A DNA stretch of 64,000 bases from Methanomicrobium mobile BP (GTDB lineage: Archaea; Halobacteriota; Methanomicrobia; Methanomicrobiales; Methanomicrobiaceae). The translations under genes were made by a program, and so were the position numbers. The stretch spans positions 1 through 64,000 of the forward strand of contig NZ_JOMF01000005.1 in NCBI RefSeq assembly GCF_000711215.1. The letters run 5' to 3'. Shown here piece by piece: positions 56,189 to 64,000 of this stretch; positions within the stretch are counted from its first letter, which is position 1; every line of letters begins with the position of its first letter. Under the pieces are notes generated by a model. The model saw only the letters and a program-made list of their open reading frames with translations. It did not search any database and was not told the DNA's origin.

Positions 56189-57061
56189 TTACTGATTATC
56201 CTGTCCGCGGGTATCGTTTATTGTGTTCCTTTTCTTTTGAGTTTCCAATATGCTTGCAGTAAATTCATTGTAAGGTGAGTCAAACCGTGTCCTGTTGTCT
56301 TTAATCACGAATACCGATGTACGTATAGGATCATAAAAATCCGGTTTCGGGATTGTTCTGCCGGGAACATCCACTGAGTCTATGCCCTTGTAAGATACTC
56401 TCAAGTAATATATTTCGTTGATTTTCGGTGTCGGCAGGTTGTATGCATCTTCAACAGTGGTTGATTCATGATCCTGCAAATTTGAAATTCTGATTGATTT
56501 ATCCTTGCTGTAAATCAGTTCTTCGGGAATGTCCTTCAGTTCCTCTCTCGTTAAATTATCAGTTACAGTCTGTCTGGATAAAGTGTATGTTATGTTTGAT
56601 AGTGTCTCAATACACTCGACATTCATTGCGCTGCGGAAATACATATTGTATCTCAGTATTCCGTCATCTGCCCTAAAATTAAATGTATGGTTTAATTCCG
56701 GAATCTTGGTTTTGTTGGCTGTGTCAACTTGAGACCAATCGAGATCCTTGAGTTTTACACAATATGGCATTTTATCCGAAAGAAGGTATCCCGCGAAAAC
56801 GTTTTTTCTTACTGCATTCCATTCATCAGCATCGCGAAACTGCCATTTGTCATCGGAACTGTCATAATCGATTACAAAGGGAACTTCATCACCCTGCAAG
56901 TAATTTCCCGGTTTCATTTCAAGAACATAATATGGGTCAAATATGTAATACGCTTCATAATTTTTAGAATTGTCGAATAAACCCAAAAATGCCAAATCGG
57001 CTATAATTATCACAAATGCCGCTAAAATAATCGCCGTAATTTTGAGGTGAGTTGAGTTCAT
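56189..57061 (-). CDS. Membrane-anchored extracellular protein, paralogue 3
   Basis: 290 residues, closest to paralogue 2; long stretches match at the DNA level, so the duplication is recent. Membrane helix at about 7-30. It keeps the middle block of paralogue 1 that paralogue 2 lacks (DLDWSQVDTANKTKIPELNHTFNFRADDGILRY). The end repeats FVIKDNRTRFDSPYNEFTA, then a polar tail. First gene of the two-gene unit, preceded by the shared promoter element 41 bases upstream. Function unknown; extracytoplasmic. Confidence 0.7.
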   Translation of the reverse strand: MNSTHLKITAIILAAFVIIIADLAFLGLFDNSKNYEAYYIFDPYYVLEMKPGNYLQGDEVPFVIDYDSSDDKWQFRDADEWNAVRKNVFAGYLLSDKMPYCVKLKDLDWSQVDTANKTKIPELNHTFNFRADDGILRYNMYFRSAMNVECIETLSNITYTLSRQTVTDNLTREELKDIPEELIYSKDKSIRISNLQDHESTTVEDAYNLPTPKINEIYYLRVSYKGIDSVDVPGRTIPKPDFYDPIRTSVFVIKDNRTRFDSPYNEFTASILETQKKRNTINDTRGQDNQ

Positions 57062-57101
57062 TCTTTCTCCTATCAGACTCTATTTTTCCTATTTATAATA
57101 C

Positions 57102-57123
57102 TTTAGAGATTGTCCGTATTTTT
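57102..57123 (-). promoter_or_regulatory. Shared 22-bp promoter element, copy 2
   Basis: Identical over 22 bases to 54529-54550 and at the same 41-base distance from a paralogue start. On the minus strand it is followed by a TATA-like GTATTATAAATAGG. It sits 85 bases before the divergent PepSY gene, so it could serve both directions. The inverted repeat of copy 1 is only half kept here. Confidence 0.65.
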
Positions 57124-57208
57124 CCGAACGATTAAGCATTGTTTATATCTTAAAAAGTTTGAAAGATTGTATTATCCGAAGATTATTGAATCTTAGAGGG
57201 GGATAAAA

Positions 57209-58180
57209 ATGCAAAAAGGAGTAATTATAGCGGCAGCGGCAGTCGTTGCTGTCGTTGTTGTCGTTGCTGCGGTTGCAGTCGTCTGCGGCATTCCGGCAGT
57301 GAGCATGTCAAATTCAGCATCCGCAGGTGCCGACAACGGAAATGCAGGTGCCGATGCGGGTAAAGTAAGCGGCGAGAGCGTAAAAACAACCGCCGCCGAC
57401 GAAGGAAAGAGTACCGAAAGCACAGTTAGAGCCGGTGACGCCGGCGGGGAGATAACCGTTGAGGAAGGAAAAGAGAGCGTATTGAAGTTCATCGGCGATG
57501 ACAGTCTGAAACTCTCCGACATAAAATTCGCAAATGAAGTCGACTACTTCAGTCAGGGGGATTATTATCAGTATAACGTCGACGGCGGCAACGGAATCGG
57601 CAAAGTCGCCGCATATGTCAGTAAAGATAACGGCAATGTGGAGATGATCTCATTCTACGACAAGAGGAGCGGCGGAGAAAAGGAGAAGGCAATAACGCTT
57701 GATCAGGCAAAAGAGAATGCATGGCGCTATATTGCCGATAAGTATCCCGAATTTGTGAAGATGAATACGGTCGAAATCGACTCGGAATATAACGATCACA
57801 TGGCGGGGGGCAAGGATTACATCTTCACTTGGAGGGAGTCGGTTGACGGCGTTCAGACTCTGAATCTTGTCACACTCGCGGTTGACGCGGTTAACGGCGA
57901 AATTCTCTCGTATATGGCGCTTAACCGCGATTATACGGGCACGATGACGCCGAAGCTGAGCGAAGACGAGGCTTATGCAAAGGCAATCGAGGCGTTCCCC
58001 GGCATTGAGATAACCGAGAAGTCCTGCACGCTCTCAGTGGAATATGTCGAGAAGGGTCGCCCCGCATTGAGTTATACCGTGACGCTGAAAGGAAAACCTG
58101 TCAATTACACGTCATACGGCGGCATTGTCCTCATTGACGCCGAAACCGGCGAGATAATGCTTAAGAGCGGATATAACTGA
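57209..58180 (+). CDS. Membrane-anchored PepSY/YPEB domain protein
   Basis: 323 residues. A membrane helix of mostly Ala and Val (about 4-32) is followed by a Gly/Asp/Ala-rich spacer to about residue 85. Two PepSY-like repeats follow: ITLDQAKENAWRYIADKYPEF...LVTLAVDAVNGEILSY and LSEDEAYAKAIEAFPGIEI...GIVLIDAETGEIML. PepSY domains are often inhibitory or regulatory and lie outside the membrane. A GAGGGGG ribosome binding site precedes the ATG. It is divergent from the paralogue operon. Confidence 0.75.
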   Translation: MQKGVIIAAAAVVAVVVVVAAVAVVCGIPAVSMSNSASAGADNGNAGADAGKVSGESVKTTAADEGKSTESTVRAGDAGGEITVEEGKESVLKFIGDDSLKLSDIKFANEVDYFSQGDYYQYNVDGGNGIGKVAAYVSKDNGNVEMISFYDKRSGGEKEKAITLDQAKENAWRYIADKYPEFVKMNTVEIDSEYNDHMAGGKDYIFTWRESVDGVQTLNLVTLAVDAVNGEILSYMALNRDYTGTMTPKLSEDEAYAKAIEAFPGIEITEKSCTLSVEYVEKGRPALSYTVTLKGKPVNYTSYGGIVLIDAETGEIMLKSGYN

Positions 58181-58280
58181 TCGCAAAAACGATCCTGTGC
58201 TTTTCAGATGCTTTGTGCATTTGAAGAGCATCAATTTTGATTTTCTTTATTTTAACGGCGTTTGGGATGATCGCATATCC

Positions 58281-58475
58281 TTAAGTACCCAATATTTTTT
58301 CGGCTTCTTCTGCGGAATAACGCGGCTCTCTTCTCAATCGCTCCAGTTCTTCGCGTATTTCGCATTTCTCTGCCGGTCTTAGTTCCCTCAATATCGTTTT
58401 TGAAAAGGATTCACGCCCTATACGACGGGAACAGAGTTCATTATACGCGGCATCGGACAGGACTAAAGTTTTCAT
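58281..58475 (-). CDS. VapB-type antitoxin (DUF217 pattern), orphan
   Basis: 64 residues. MKTLVLSDAAYNELCSRRIGRESFSKTILREL matches the archaeal VapB/DUF217 pattern (KTIxLSDExYxxL...ESFSDVI). The C-terminal half is a charged helix. No PIN-domain VapC toxin is next to it: the downstream gene is convergent and unrelated. It may be a solitary remnant or act on a toxin elsewhere. No clear ribosome binding site; the start ATG is at 58475. Confidence 0.65.
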   Translation of the reverse strand: MKTLVLSDAAYNELCSRRIGRESFSKTILRELRPAEKCEIREELERLRREPRYSAEEAEKILGT

Positions 58476-58902
58476 ACTATTTTCTTGGCTGTGATATCCA
58501 TAATCTTTCTGCCCGAAAATCCGAACATATGATATTGCCGTCGTTCCCCGTTCCCACCATTCACCCCCTCACCCAACCCCGCCTCCGTCCCCCGCAACCT
58601 CCCCCGCCGCCCGCCCCGACAATCCGAAGTATGTTTCAAAAAATATGCCGAAAATATGCTTCTATTATAATAAAAGTATGCAAAAGATATGTTGTAAATT
58701 CTTTGGAGTTATGCCGAAAAAAGCGCACGTAACACTGTGAATTTTTTTCAGGAACTTTGTATCCGCGACTGATTTTTCACGCGGAAGCGTGCCGAAAATC
58801 CCGCAAAATCCGTTATCCCGAAAATTATCGCGGCATAACCGATACGTGATGAATTGTAAATGATAAATAGTGATAAATCCGATATTTACAATAGAGGATT
58901 AG
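58476..58902. other. 427-bp intergenic region upstream of ech
   Basis: No gene. Positions about 58555-58620 are a pyrimidine-rich, C-rich tract (runs of CCCCC) on the plus strand that stands out from AT-rich surroundings. Positions 58853-58892 hold the inverted repeat at the ech promoter. Other sequence is AT-rich without clear signals. Confidence 0.45.
58853..58892 (+). promoter_or_regulatory. Candidate ech promoter between arms of a 9-bp inverted repeat
   Basis: ATTGTAAAT (58853-58861) and ATTTACAAT (58884-58892) are perfect inverted arms 22 bases apart. Between them are two copies of TGATAAAT (58861, 58871), the only TATA-like sequence close to echA. The right arm ends just before the GAGG ribosome binding site (58894). 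The arms could be an operator around the TATA box, or a hairpin that hides the ribosome binding site if transcription starts earlier. Both are inferences. Confidence 0.5.
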
Positions 58903-60837
58903 ATGTTGGATATGTTATGTTTCCTTATTCTTTTTCCGCTCATAGCCGCATTACTGATGCTCATTCTTCCTAACGGCAATGCCCGTGACATAATAGTGAA
59001 GATTGCGGCACTCATAACCGCGGCAGGCTCGGTATATCTCTTTATCGAGACCTTCGGAAAAGGAATACGGTATGTGTCGATAGGCAACGGAACCGTGGAT
59101 CTCATCGTTTTCGTTGCGGAACTCGTGATTGCCCTGTTTATCATCGCAATCAGCTTAAAATTCAGGAAGTATATCGTAACCGCACTCGGTGCGATACAGC
59201 TTGCATTCGTGCTCTATCTTGAATATCTCATGCACAGCGGCGTCCTTCCCGCCGCAGGCGAGCTCTTTGCCGATGAATTCTCAATGATAATGACGCTCAT
59301 CATCGGTCTTATAGGCGGCATTATCTGTGTATATTCGGTCGGCTACATGAGAGGCTATCACGAGATGCACAAGGATGTAAAGGATCACAGAAAACTCTTC
59401 TTCTTCCTTATTTTCCTGTTCCTCTCGGCAATGTACGGTGTCGTATACTCAAACAACCTTGTATGGCTCCTCATGTTCTGGGAGATAACCTCGCTGTGTT
59501 CATTCCTTCTGATAGGATATGCACGCGACGAGCTCTCGTGGAACAATGCGTTCAGGGCGCTGATGTTCAATGTGCTCGGCGGAATCGCCTTCTCCGCGGC
59601 GATACTCTACATTGTCGCGGTCATCGGAGACTTCGGTTATCTCTTCATGGATAAACTGCTGGCATCCGGCAGTGCCGTTGCGATAATACCCGCGGCACTC
59701 ATAGGATTTGCTGGACTCACCAAATCCGCACAGTATCCGTTCTCCTCATGGCTTGTCGGCGCAATGGTGGCACCCACGCCGGTATCGGCACTCCTCCATT
59801 CATCGACGATGGTAAAGGCGGGTGTCTACATTATCGTCAGATTCGCGCCGATATACGAGATGACCTATACGGGAATGGCGCTCTCGCTTGTCGGCGGCAT
59901 CACCTTCCTCATAGCATCGGCGGTCGCAATCGGTCAGAGCAATGCCAAGAAAGTCCTTGCATACTCGACCATAGCCAACCTCGGTCTCGTGGTTGCCTGT
60001 GCGGGTATCGGAACCGAAGCGGCAATCTGGGCGGCAATTCTGCTGATAATCTTCCACGCGGTCGCAAAATCGCTCCTCTTCCTCTCGGTCGGCTCGGTCG
60101 AGCATCAGAAGCACTCCCGCGACATCGAGGACATGACGGGACTTATCTCGGAGATGCCGAAGGTATCCGTGATGATGCTCATCGGCATTGCCGGCATGTT
60201 CCTGGCGCCGTTCGGTATGCTTATCTCCAAGTGGGCGGCAATCGTTGCGTTCATCGACGCAATGAAGCCCTTCGGAGCGGTCTATATCATGATAATAGCG
60301 TTCGGAAGCGCCCTTACGGTATTCTTCTGGACGAAATGGATGGGCAAACTCATAGAAGTTAGGCATCCGAAGACTCCTCTTGCCCGCGAAGCAACACCGC
60401 AGGAGATGTTCTCGCTCTATTTCCTGACGACACTGACCGTGCTTGCGACGATATTCTTCCCGCTGATATCCTACGATCTCATAATACCCTATCTCGAGAG
60501 TCTGGGATCTGCCGTGCCCGTTCTGCTGAGTTCGGGAGACATCATAACCATGTTTATCATGACCGTAACAATAGTCCTCCTCCCGCTCTCGATGGCATAC
60601 TTCAGCAACGGCAGAACGATAAAGGGACAGTATATGAGCGGCAGACCCGTGGATGCGGAGCTTAACTTCTCCGGCAGCCTCGGACGCACAATGAAGACCG
60701 ACATATCCAACTACTACATCGAGGAGTATTTCGGCGAAGAAAAGAACTGCAGATACGGAATAGTGATCTCCGTGCTTATACTCGCGGTTCTTGCCGCAAT
60801 ACTGGTTTACACGTTTACATCGGGGGCGGTCTTATGA
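58903..60837 (+). CDS. echA: Ech hydrogenase subunit EchA
   Basis: 644 residues, about 15-16 membrane helices, related to NuoL and other antiporter-like subunits of complex I. FAGLTKSAQYPFSSWLVGAMVAPTPVSALLHSSTMVKAGVY is the signature of this family, with the Lys residues of the proton path. It is the large ion-translocating subunit of the ferredoxin-linked [NiFe] hydrogenase. The stop overlaps the echB start by four bases (ATGA). Confidence 0.95.
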   Translation: MLDMLCFLILFPLIAALLMLILPNGNARDIIVKIAALITAAGSVYLFIETFGKGIRYVSIGNGTVDLIVFVAELVIALFIIAISLKFRKYIVTALGAIQLAFVLYLEYLMHSGVLPAAGELFADEFSMIMTLIIGLIGGIICVYSVGYMRGYHEMHKDVKDHRKLFFFLIFLFLSAMYGVVYSNNLVWLLMFWEITSLCSFLLIGYARDELSWNNAFRALMFNVLGGIAFSAAILYIVAVIGDFGYLFMDKLLASGSAVAIIPAALIGFAGLTKSAQYPFSSWLVGAMVAPTPVSALLHSSTMVKAGVYIIVRFAPIYEMTYTGMALSLVGGITFLIASAVAIGQSNAKKVLAYSTIANLGLVVACAGIGTEAAIWAAILLIIFHAVAKSLLFLSVGSVEHQKHSRDIEDMTGLISEMPKVSVMMLIGIAGMFLAPFGMLISKWAAIVAFIDAMKPFGAVYIMIIAFGSALTVFFWTKWMGKLIEVRHPKTPLAREATPQEMFSLYFLTTLTVLATIFFPLISYDLIIPYLESLGSAVPVLLSSGDIITMFIMTVTIVLLPLSMAYFSNGRTIKGQYMSGRPVDAELNFSGSLGRTMKTDISNYYIEEYFGEEKNCRYGIVISVLILAVLAAILVYTFTSGAVL

Positions 60838-61730
60838 TTGACACGGCAACCGCATCGGCATTCTTCACATCGGGAATTTCGCAGGTAATCGGAGCATTGC
60901 TCTTTATTCTGCTTGCACCGCTCGTCGGCGGTATCATAACGGGACTTGACAGGAAGATAACGGCAAGGATGCAGGGACGCGTGGGTCCGCCGGTCTTACA
61001 GCCCTTCTACGATATAAAAAAACTCTTCGAGAAGGAGAAGATGGTGGTCACGACCGCGGAGAACTTCTGGGTCTTCGCCTACCTCGTCTTCATAGTAATC
61101 TCGGGTATGCTGCTCTTTGCAAACAGCGATCTGCTGCTTGTCATCTTTGCGCTGACGCTTGCGCACGTATTCCTCATACTCGGCGCCTACTCGACGGGTT
61201 CGCCTTATGCGCATGTCGGTGCCGAGAGGGAACTGATTGCTCTCATGTCGGTGGAGCCGATGATTATAGTGGCGGCGGTCGGTCTTTACATGGTAACCGG
61301 CTCGTTCGAGACCTACGGCATAATCGTTTCGAGCACTGCCCCGATTCTTCTGATTCCGTGTCTCTTCATAGGAATGGTATATATCCTCACGGTAAAACTC
61401 GGCAAGTCGCCGTTTGACATCGCGACCTCGCACCATGCGCATCAGGAGCTTGTCAAGGGTCTTACGACCGAGTTCTCGGGTTCGACGCTCGGCATGATCG
61501 AGATTGCACACCTTTACGAGCTTGTATTCCTGCTGGGATTCCTCTTCCTGTTCTTCGGACTTGCGGCTCCGCTTATAGGAATAGTCGTTATCGCGGCGGT
61601 ATACCTGCTTGAGATATTCATAGACAATGCGGCATCGAGGGCGAAGTGGCAGTTCGTCTTCAAAGGATGCTGGGCGATTACTCTGGTGCTCGGATTTTTG
61701 AATCTGTTTGCACTGTATTTTGTGAGGTGA
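60834..61730 (+). CDS. echB: Ech hydrogenase subunit EchB
   Basis: 298 residues, a NuoH-like membrane protein with about eight helices. GLDRKITARMQGRVGPPVLQPFYDIKKLF and GTSPFDI-like KSPFDIATSHHAHQELVKGLTTEFSG are the contact regions for the hydrogenase arm. It joins the soluble module (C, D, E, F) to EchA. Confidence 0.95.
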   Translation: MIDTATASAFFTSGISQVIGALLFILLAPLVGGIITGLDRKITARMQGRVGPPVLQPFYDIKKLFEKEKMVVTTAENFWVFAYLVFIVISGMLLFANSDLLLVIFALTLAHVFLILGAYSTGSPYAHVGAERELIALMSVEPMIIVAAVGLYMVTGSFETYGIIVSSTAPILLIPCLFIGMVYILTVKLGKSPFDIATSHHAHQELVKGLTTEFSGSTLGMIEIAHLYELVFLLGFLFLFFGLAAPLIGIVVIAAVYLLEIFIDNAASRAKWQFVFKGCWAITLVLGFLNLFALYFVR

Positions 61731-61733
61731 AAA

Positions 61734-62222
61734 ATGTCAGGTTTAACGAAATCCCCATGGATTATACACTACGATGCTTCAAGCTGCAACGGTTGCGATA
61801 TTGAGGTTCTGGCATGTCTTACGCCTCTGTATGATGTGGAGCGCTTCGGCATTCTGAATACGGGCAATCCGAAGCATGCCGATATCTTTGTGGTCACGGG
61901 CAGTGTCAACGAGCAGAACAGGCAGGTTATTAAGAATATCTACGACCAGATGCCCAAGCCCAACGTCGTTATCGGCGTCGGTATCTGCGCCTGTTCCGGC
62001 GGTGTATTCAAGGAATGCTACAATGTCGCGGGCGGCGTCGGTCAGGTCATCCCCGTGGATGTCTATGTCCCGGGCTGTTCGGTGAGACCGGAGCAGATCA
62101 TCGACGGCGTCGTGAAAGCTCTGGGCATTCTCGAGGAGAAGAGAGCGGCGTTTGCGGCGGAGAGCAAAAAGGGCACCGACACGGGTGCGAATGCGGACGC
62201 AAAAAAGGATGGAGGTAACTGA
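61734..62222 (+). CDS. echC: Ech hydrogenase small subunit EchC
   Basis: 162 residues, NuoB-like. The proximal [4Fe-4S] cluster ligands are CNGC (Cys18, Cys21), GICACSGG and VPGCSVRP. It transfers electrons between the EchF clusters and the NiFe site in EchE. The C-terminal 25 residues (AAESKKGTDTGANADAKKDG) are a Lys/Asp/Ala tail beyond the core domain. Confidence 0.94.
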   Translation: MSGLTKSPWIIHYDASSCNGCDIEVLACLTPLYDVERFGILNTGNPKHADIFVVTGSVNEQNRQVIKNIYDQMPKPNVVIGVGICACSGGVFKECYNVAGGVGQVIPVDVYVPGCSVRPEQIIDGVVKALGILEEKRAAFAAESKKGTDTGANADAKKDGGN

Positions 62223-62224
62223 AG

Positions 62225-62704
62225 ATGCATAAAGAAGAGCAGACGATTACGGAGGTCGGCGTTGATAATCTCGTCTCCGAGGTCTCGAAGATGTATGATG
62301 AGGGTTACCGCCTTGTTCAGATAGGCTGCGGCAAATACGACGATATCTTCGAGATAAATTACTCCTTCGACAAGGACTGCAAGTTCGTGAATCTGCGCCT
62401 GAAGATTACCGAGGGCGTTGTCGTTCCGAGTATTACGGGAGTGTATCTCTGTGCGTTCATCTACGAGAACGAGATTCACGACCTTTTCGGCGTGAGCATA
62501 AAGGATATTGCCATCGATTTCAAGGGCAATCTCATCAGGACAAGCGTAAAGAATCCTTTCAATACGCCGACGGTGACAAAGGTCAAAGCGGCCAAGCCGG
62601 CAAAGTCGGAGAATGCGGCGGCAGCGGGGGCAAAGCCCGATGTCAAGTCGGATGCGAAGCCCGATACCAAGCCCGATGCCGAAAAGAAAAAGGAGGAAGC
62701 ATAG
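62225..62704 (+). CDS. echD: Ech hydrogenase subunit EchD
   Basis: 159 residues; the first 115 are the NuoC-like domain (LVSEVSKMYDEGYRLVQIGCGKYDDIFEINYSFD...YENEIHDLFGV). The remaining 45 residues are an Ala/Lys/Pro/Asp-rich tail with near repeats KPDVKSDAKPDTKPDAEK. Usual EchD proteins end near the core. It starts two bases after echC and ends directly at echE. Confidence 0.92.
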   Translation: MHKEEQTITEVGVDNLVSEVSKMYDEGYRLVQIGCGKYDDIFEINYSFDKDCKFVNLRLKITEGVVVPSITGVYLCAFIYENEIHDLFGVSIKDIAIDFKGNLIRTSVKNPFNTPTVTKVKAAKPAKSENAAAAGAKPDVKSDAKPDTKPDAEKKKEEA

Positions 62705-63784
62705 ATGGCAGGAAGAATTGTTGTTCCGTTCGGTCCCCAGCACCCCGTTCTTCCCGAGCCGATTCATCTGGATCTGGTTCTGGAGGACGAGAGGGTTGTT
62801 GAGGCAATTCCCTCGATAGGGTATGTCCACCGCGGTCTCGAAAAGCTTGTCGAGAAGCGCGATTTCAAGGACTTTGTCTATATTGCCGAGCGTATCTGCG
62901 GTATATGCAGTTTCACGCACAGCGTCGGATACTGTAAGGCAATCGAGGCGATTATGGACCTGCAGGTTCCCGAGCGTGCCCAGTATCTGAGAACGATATG
63001 GAGCGAGTATTCGAGGCTTCACAGCCATCTCCTCTGGCTCGGTCTTTATGCGGATGCAATGGGCTTTGAGAATCTGTTCATGAACGCATGGAGGATTCGC
63101 GAGACGATTCTCGACGCCATGGAGGAGACAACCGGCGGCAGGGTCATTCAGGGCGTCTGTAAGGTCGGCGGCGTAAGGCGCGATATCTCGGATGCGAAAC
63201 TCAAAGAGATGACCGCAAAGCTGGATTCCATCGGCGGCGAGATAGAGGATCTCTGCCATGTATTCTTCGATGACGCGAGCGTAAAGCACAGGTCGGTCGG
63301 CGTGGGTATGCTCTCAAAGGAGGATGCGCATAAGCTGGGCGCGGTGGGTCCGGTCGCGAAGGGAAGCGGCATTGCCCTGGATCTGAGGCAGACGGGTTAT
63401 TCCGCTTACGGCAGTCTGGATTTCAAGCCGATTGTCGAGACGGGCTGCGACTGCTATTCGAGATGTATCGTGAGAGCAAAGGAGCTTGCGCAGTCCGTGG
63501 ATCTGATTAAGCAGGCGGCGGCGAACATCCCCGCGGGCGATATCGAGGTCAAGGTCAAGGGCAACCCCGACGGCGAATACTTCTCGCGTGTCGAGCAGCC
63601 CCGCGGCGAGTGCATACACTACGTGAAGGCGAACGGCTCGAAGAATATCCTGAGAGAACGCGTGAGGACTCCGTCGTCGGCGAACATACCGCCGCTTGTG
63701 AAGATGCTCGAGGGCTGTCAGATGGCGGATGTGCCGGTGATTGTGCTTTCAATCGACCCGTGTATCGGTTGTGCGGAGAGGTGA
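62705..63784 (+). CDS. echE: Ech hydrogenase large subunit EchE
   Basis: 359 residues, NuoD-like. The four Ni ligands are in RICGICSFTHS (Cys65, Cys68) and DPCIGCAER at the very C-terminus (Cys353, Cys356). There is no C-terminal peptide after the last motif, so protease maturation is not expected. It carries the hydrogen-splitting NiFe centre. Confidence 0.95.
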   Translation: MAGRIVVPFGPQHPVLPEPIHLDLVLEDERVVEAIPSIGYVHRGLEKLVEKRDFKDFVYIAERICGICSFTHSVGYCKAIEAIMDLQVPERAQYLRTIWSEYSRLHSHLLWLGLYADAMGFENLFMNAWRIRETILDAMEETTGGRVIQGVCKVGGVRRDISDAKLKEMTAKLDSIGGEIEDLCHVFFDDASVKHRSVGVGMLSKEDAHKLGAVGPVAKGSGIALDLRQTGYSAYGSLDFKPIVETGCDCYSRCIVRAKELAQSVDLIKQAAANIPAGDIEVKVKGNPDGEYFSRVEQPRGECIHYVKANGSKNILRERVRTPSSANIPPLVKMLEGCQMADVPVIVLSIDPCIGCAER

Positions 63785-63790
63785 AAGAGA

Positions 63791-64000
63791 ATGGGATTAT
63801 TTTCGATGACGAAGACGGTTCTGAAGTCGCTGTTTAAGAAGCCGGCGACGATTCGCTATCCCGCCGAGCCTGCGAAGCGCTTTGAGGGCACCCGCGGTCA
63901 GATGGAGATTGATATCGATAAGTGCATCTTCTGCGGTCTGTGCTCGAAGCACTGTCCCGCCGATGCGATTACGGTGAACAAGAACGAGAGGACGTGGAGC
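63791..64000 (+). CDS. echF: Ech hydrogenase ferredoxin-like subunit EchF (partial)
   Basis: 70 residues, cut by the window edge. MGLFSMTKTVLKSLFKKPATIRYP is the usual N-terminus. CIFCGLCSKHCP binds the first [4Fe-4S] cluster; a second motif should lie beyond the edge. GAAAGAGA precedes the ATG at 63791. Homologous to NuoI, it takes electrons from ferredoxin. Confidence 0.9.
   Translation, partial: MGLFSMTKTVLKSLFKKPATIRYPAEPAKRFEGTRGQMEIDIDKCIFCGLCSKHCPADAITVNKNERTWS

Noticed and set aside
56189-57061. Insertion sequence or transposon as cause of the duplicated region at 55.3-57.1 kb
   Set aside because: No transposase, terminal inverted repeats or target duplications were seen. A plain tandem gene duplication explains it.
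62063-63289. 408-codon open frame on the minus strand across echC-echE
   Set aside because: It lies wholly antisense to three confident hydrogenase genes, has no ribosome binding site or known family, and reflects codon bias of the sense genes.

Overview
The window is chromosomal DNA from a methanogenic euryarchaeon, most likely of the order Methanomicrobiales. This is inferred from gene content; no search was run. Supporting points are a split archaeal RNA polymerase (B'' and B', A' and A''), a subunit D with two ferredoxin-like cysteine clusters, class I lysyl-tRNA synthetase, diphthamide and deoxyhypusine genes, the mevalonate kinase/isopentenyl phosphate kinase route and a six-subunit Ech-type [NiFe] hydrogenase. 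Ribosome binding sites resemble GGAGGTGATC. Many genes have a TATA-like box upstream.

Layout. Positions 1-830 hold the end of an rRNA operon (23S 3' end, 5S, tRNA-Cys). Positions 1-11 kb hold a GNAT acetyltransferase, a flippase-like membrane protein, DUF357-dph5, a catalytic cis-prenyltransferase (uppS) facing a degenerate partner-like paralogue, a radical SAM gene with lysK, a flavodoxin lipoprotein and the small-GTPase operon now called arvABC/oapABC. Three CBS-domain genes and deoxyhypusine synthase follow (11.6-15.9 kb). Positions 16.0-29.3 kb are a translation, transcription and isoprenoid cluster: tRNA-Ser, S13-S4-S11-rpoD-L18e-L13-S9-rpoN-tRNA-Pro-rpoK-S2, then MEMO, mvk, ipk, fni, RNase J, idsA and gltX. 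Positions 29.4-44.3 kb are an accessory mix: anchored surface proteins, TrkA, RNase HII, a site-2 protease, an amino-acid decarboxylase, a run of lipoproteins, an antitoxin-like/phosphoesterase pair, an RNase III-like protein, NfeD-stomatin, DUF89 and tRNA-Pro. Positions 44.9-53.5 kb are tRNA-Lys, rpoH-B''-B'-A'-A'', L30e and nusA. Positions 53.6-58.5 kb are a lineage-specific island with three paralogous anchored proteins, a membrane-anchored winged-helix regulator, a PepSY protein and an orphan antitoxin. The window ends inside echABCDEF.

How the genes work together. The core blocks supply translation, transcription and C5-to-polyprenyl lipid synthesis: mvk, ipk, fni and idsA make the precursors and uppS elongates them to the glycosyl carrier lipid. 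Ech couples ferredoxin and H2 to ion movement across the membrane.

Most notable signals: (1) a candidate two-subunit cis-prenyltransferase in which the active-site Asp motif and the C-terminal RxG motif lie on two adjacent convergent genes; (2) a paralogous anchored-protein family with an identical 22-bp promoter element at identical spacing, next to a membrane-bound regulator; (3) a small RHH-like gene coupled to an unknown-domain/phosphoesterase fusion; (4) a lipoprotein with an archaellin-like domain; (5) many unrelated intergenic short repeats with periods near 10-12 bp, one of which appears to have entered the MEMO coding sequence in frame; (6) palindromic elements on the tRNA-Cys and ech promoters.
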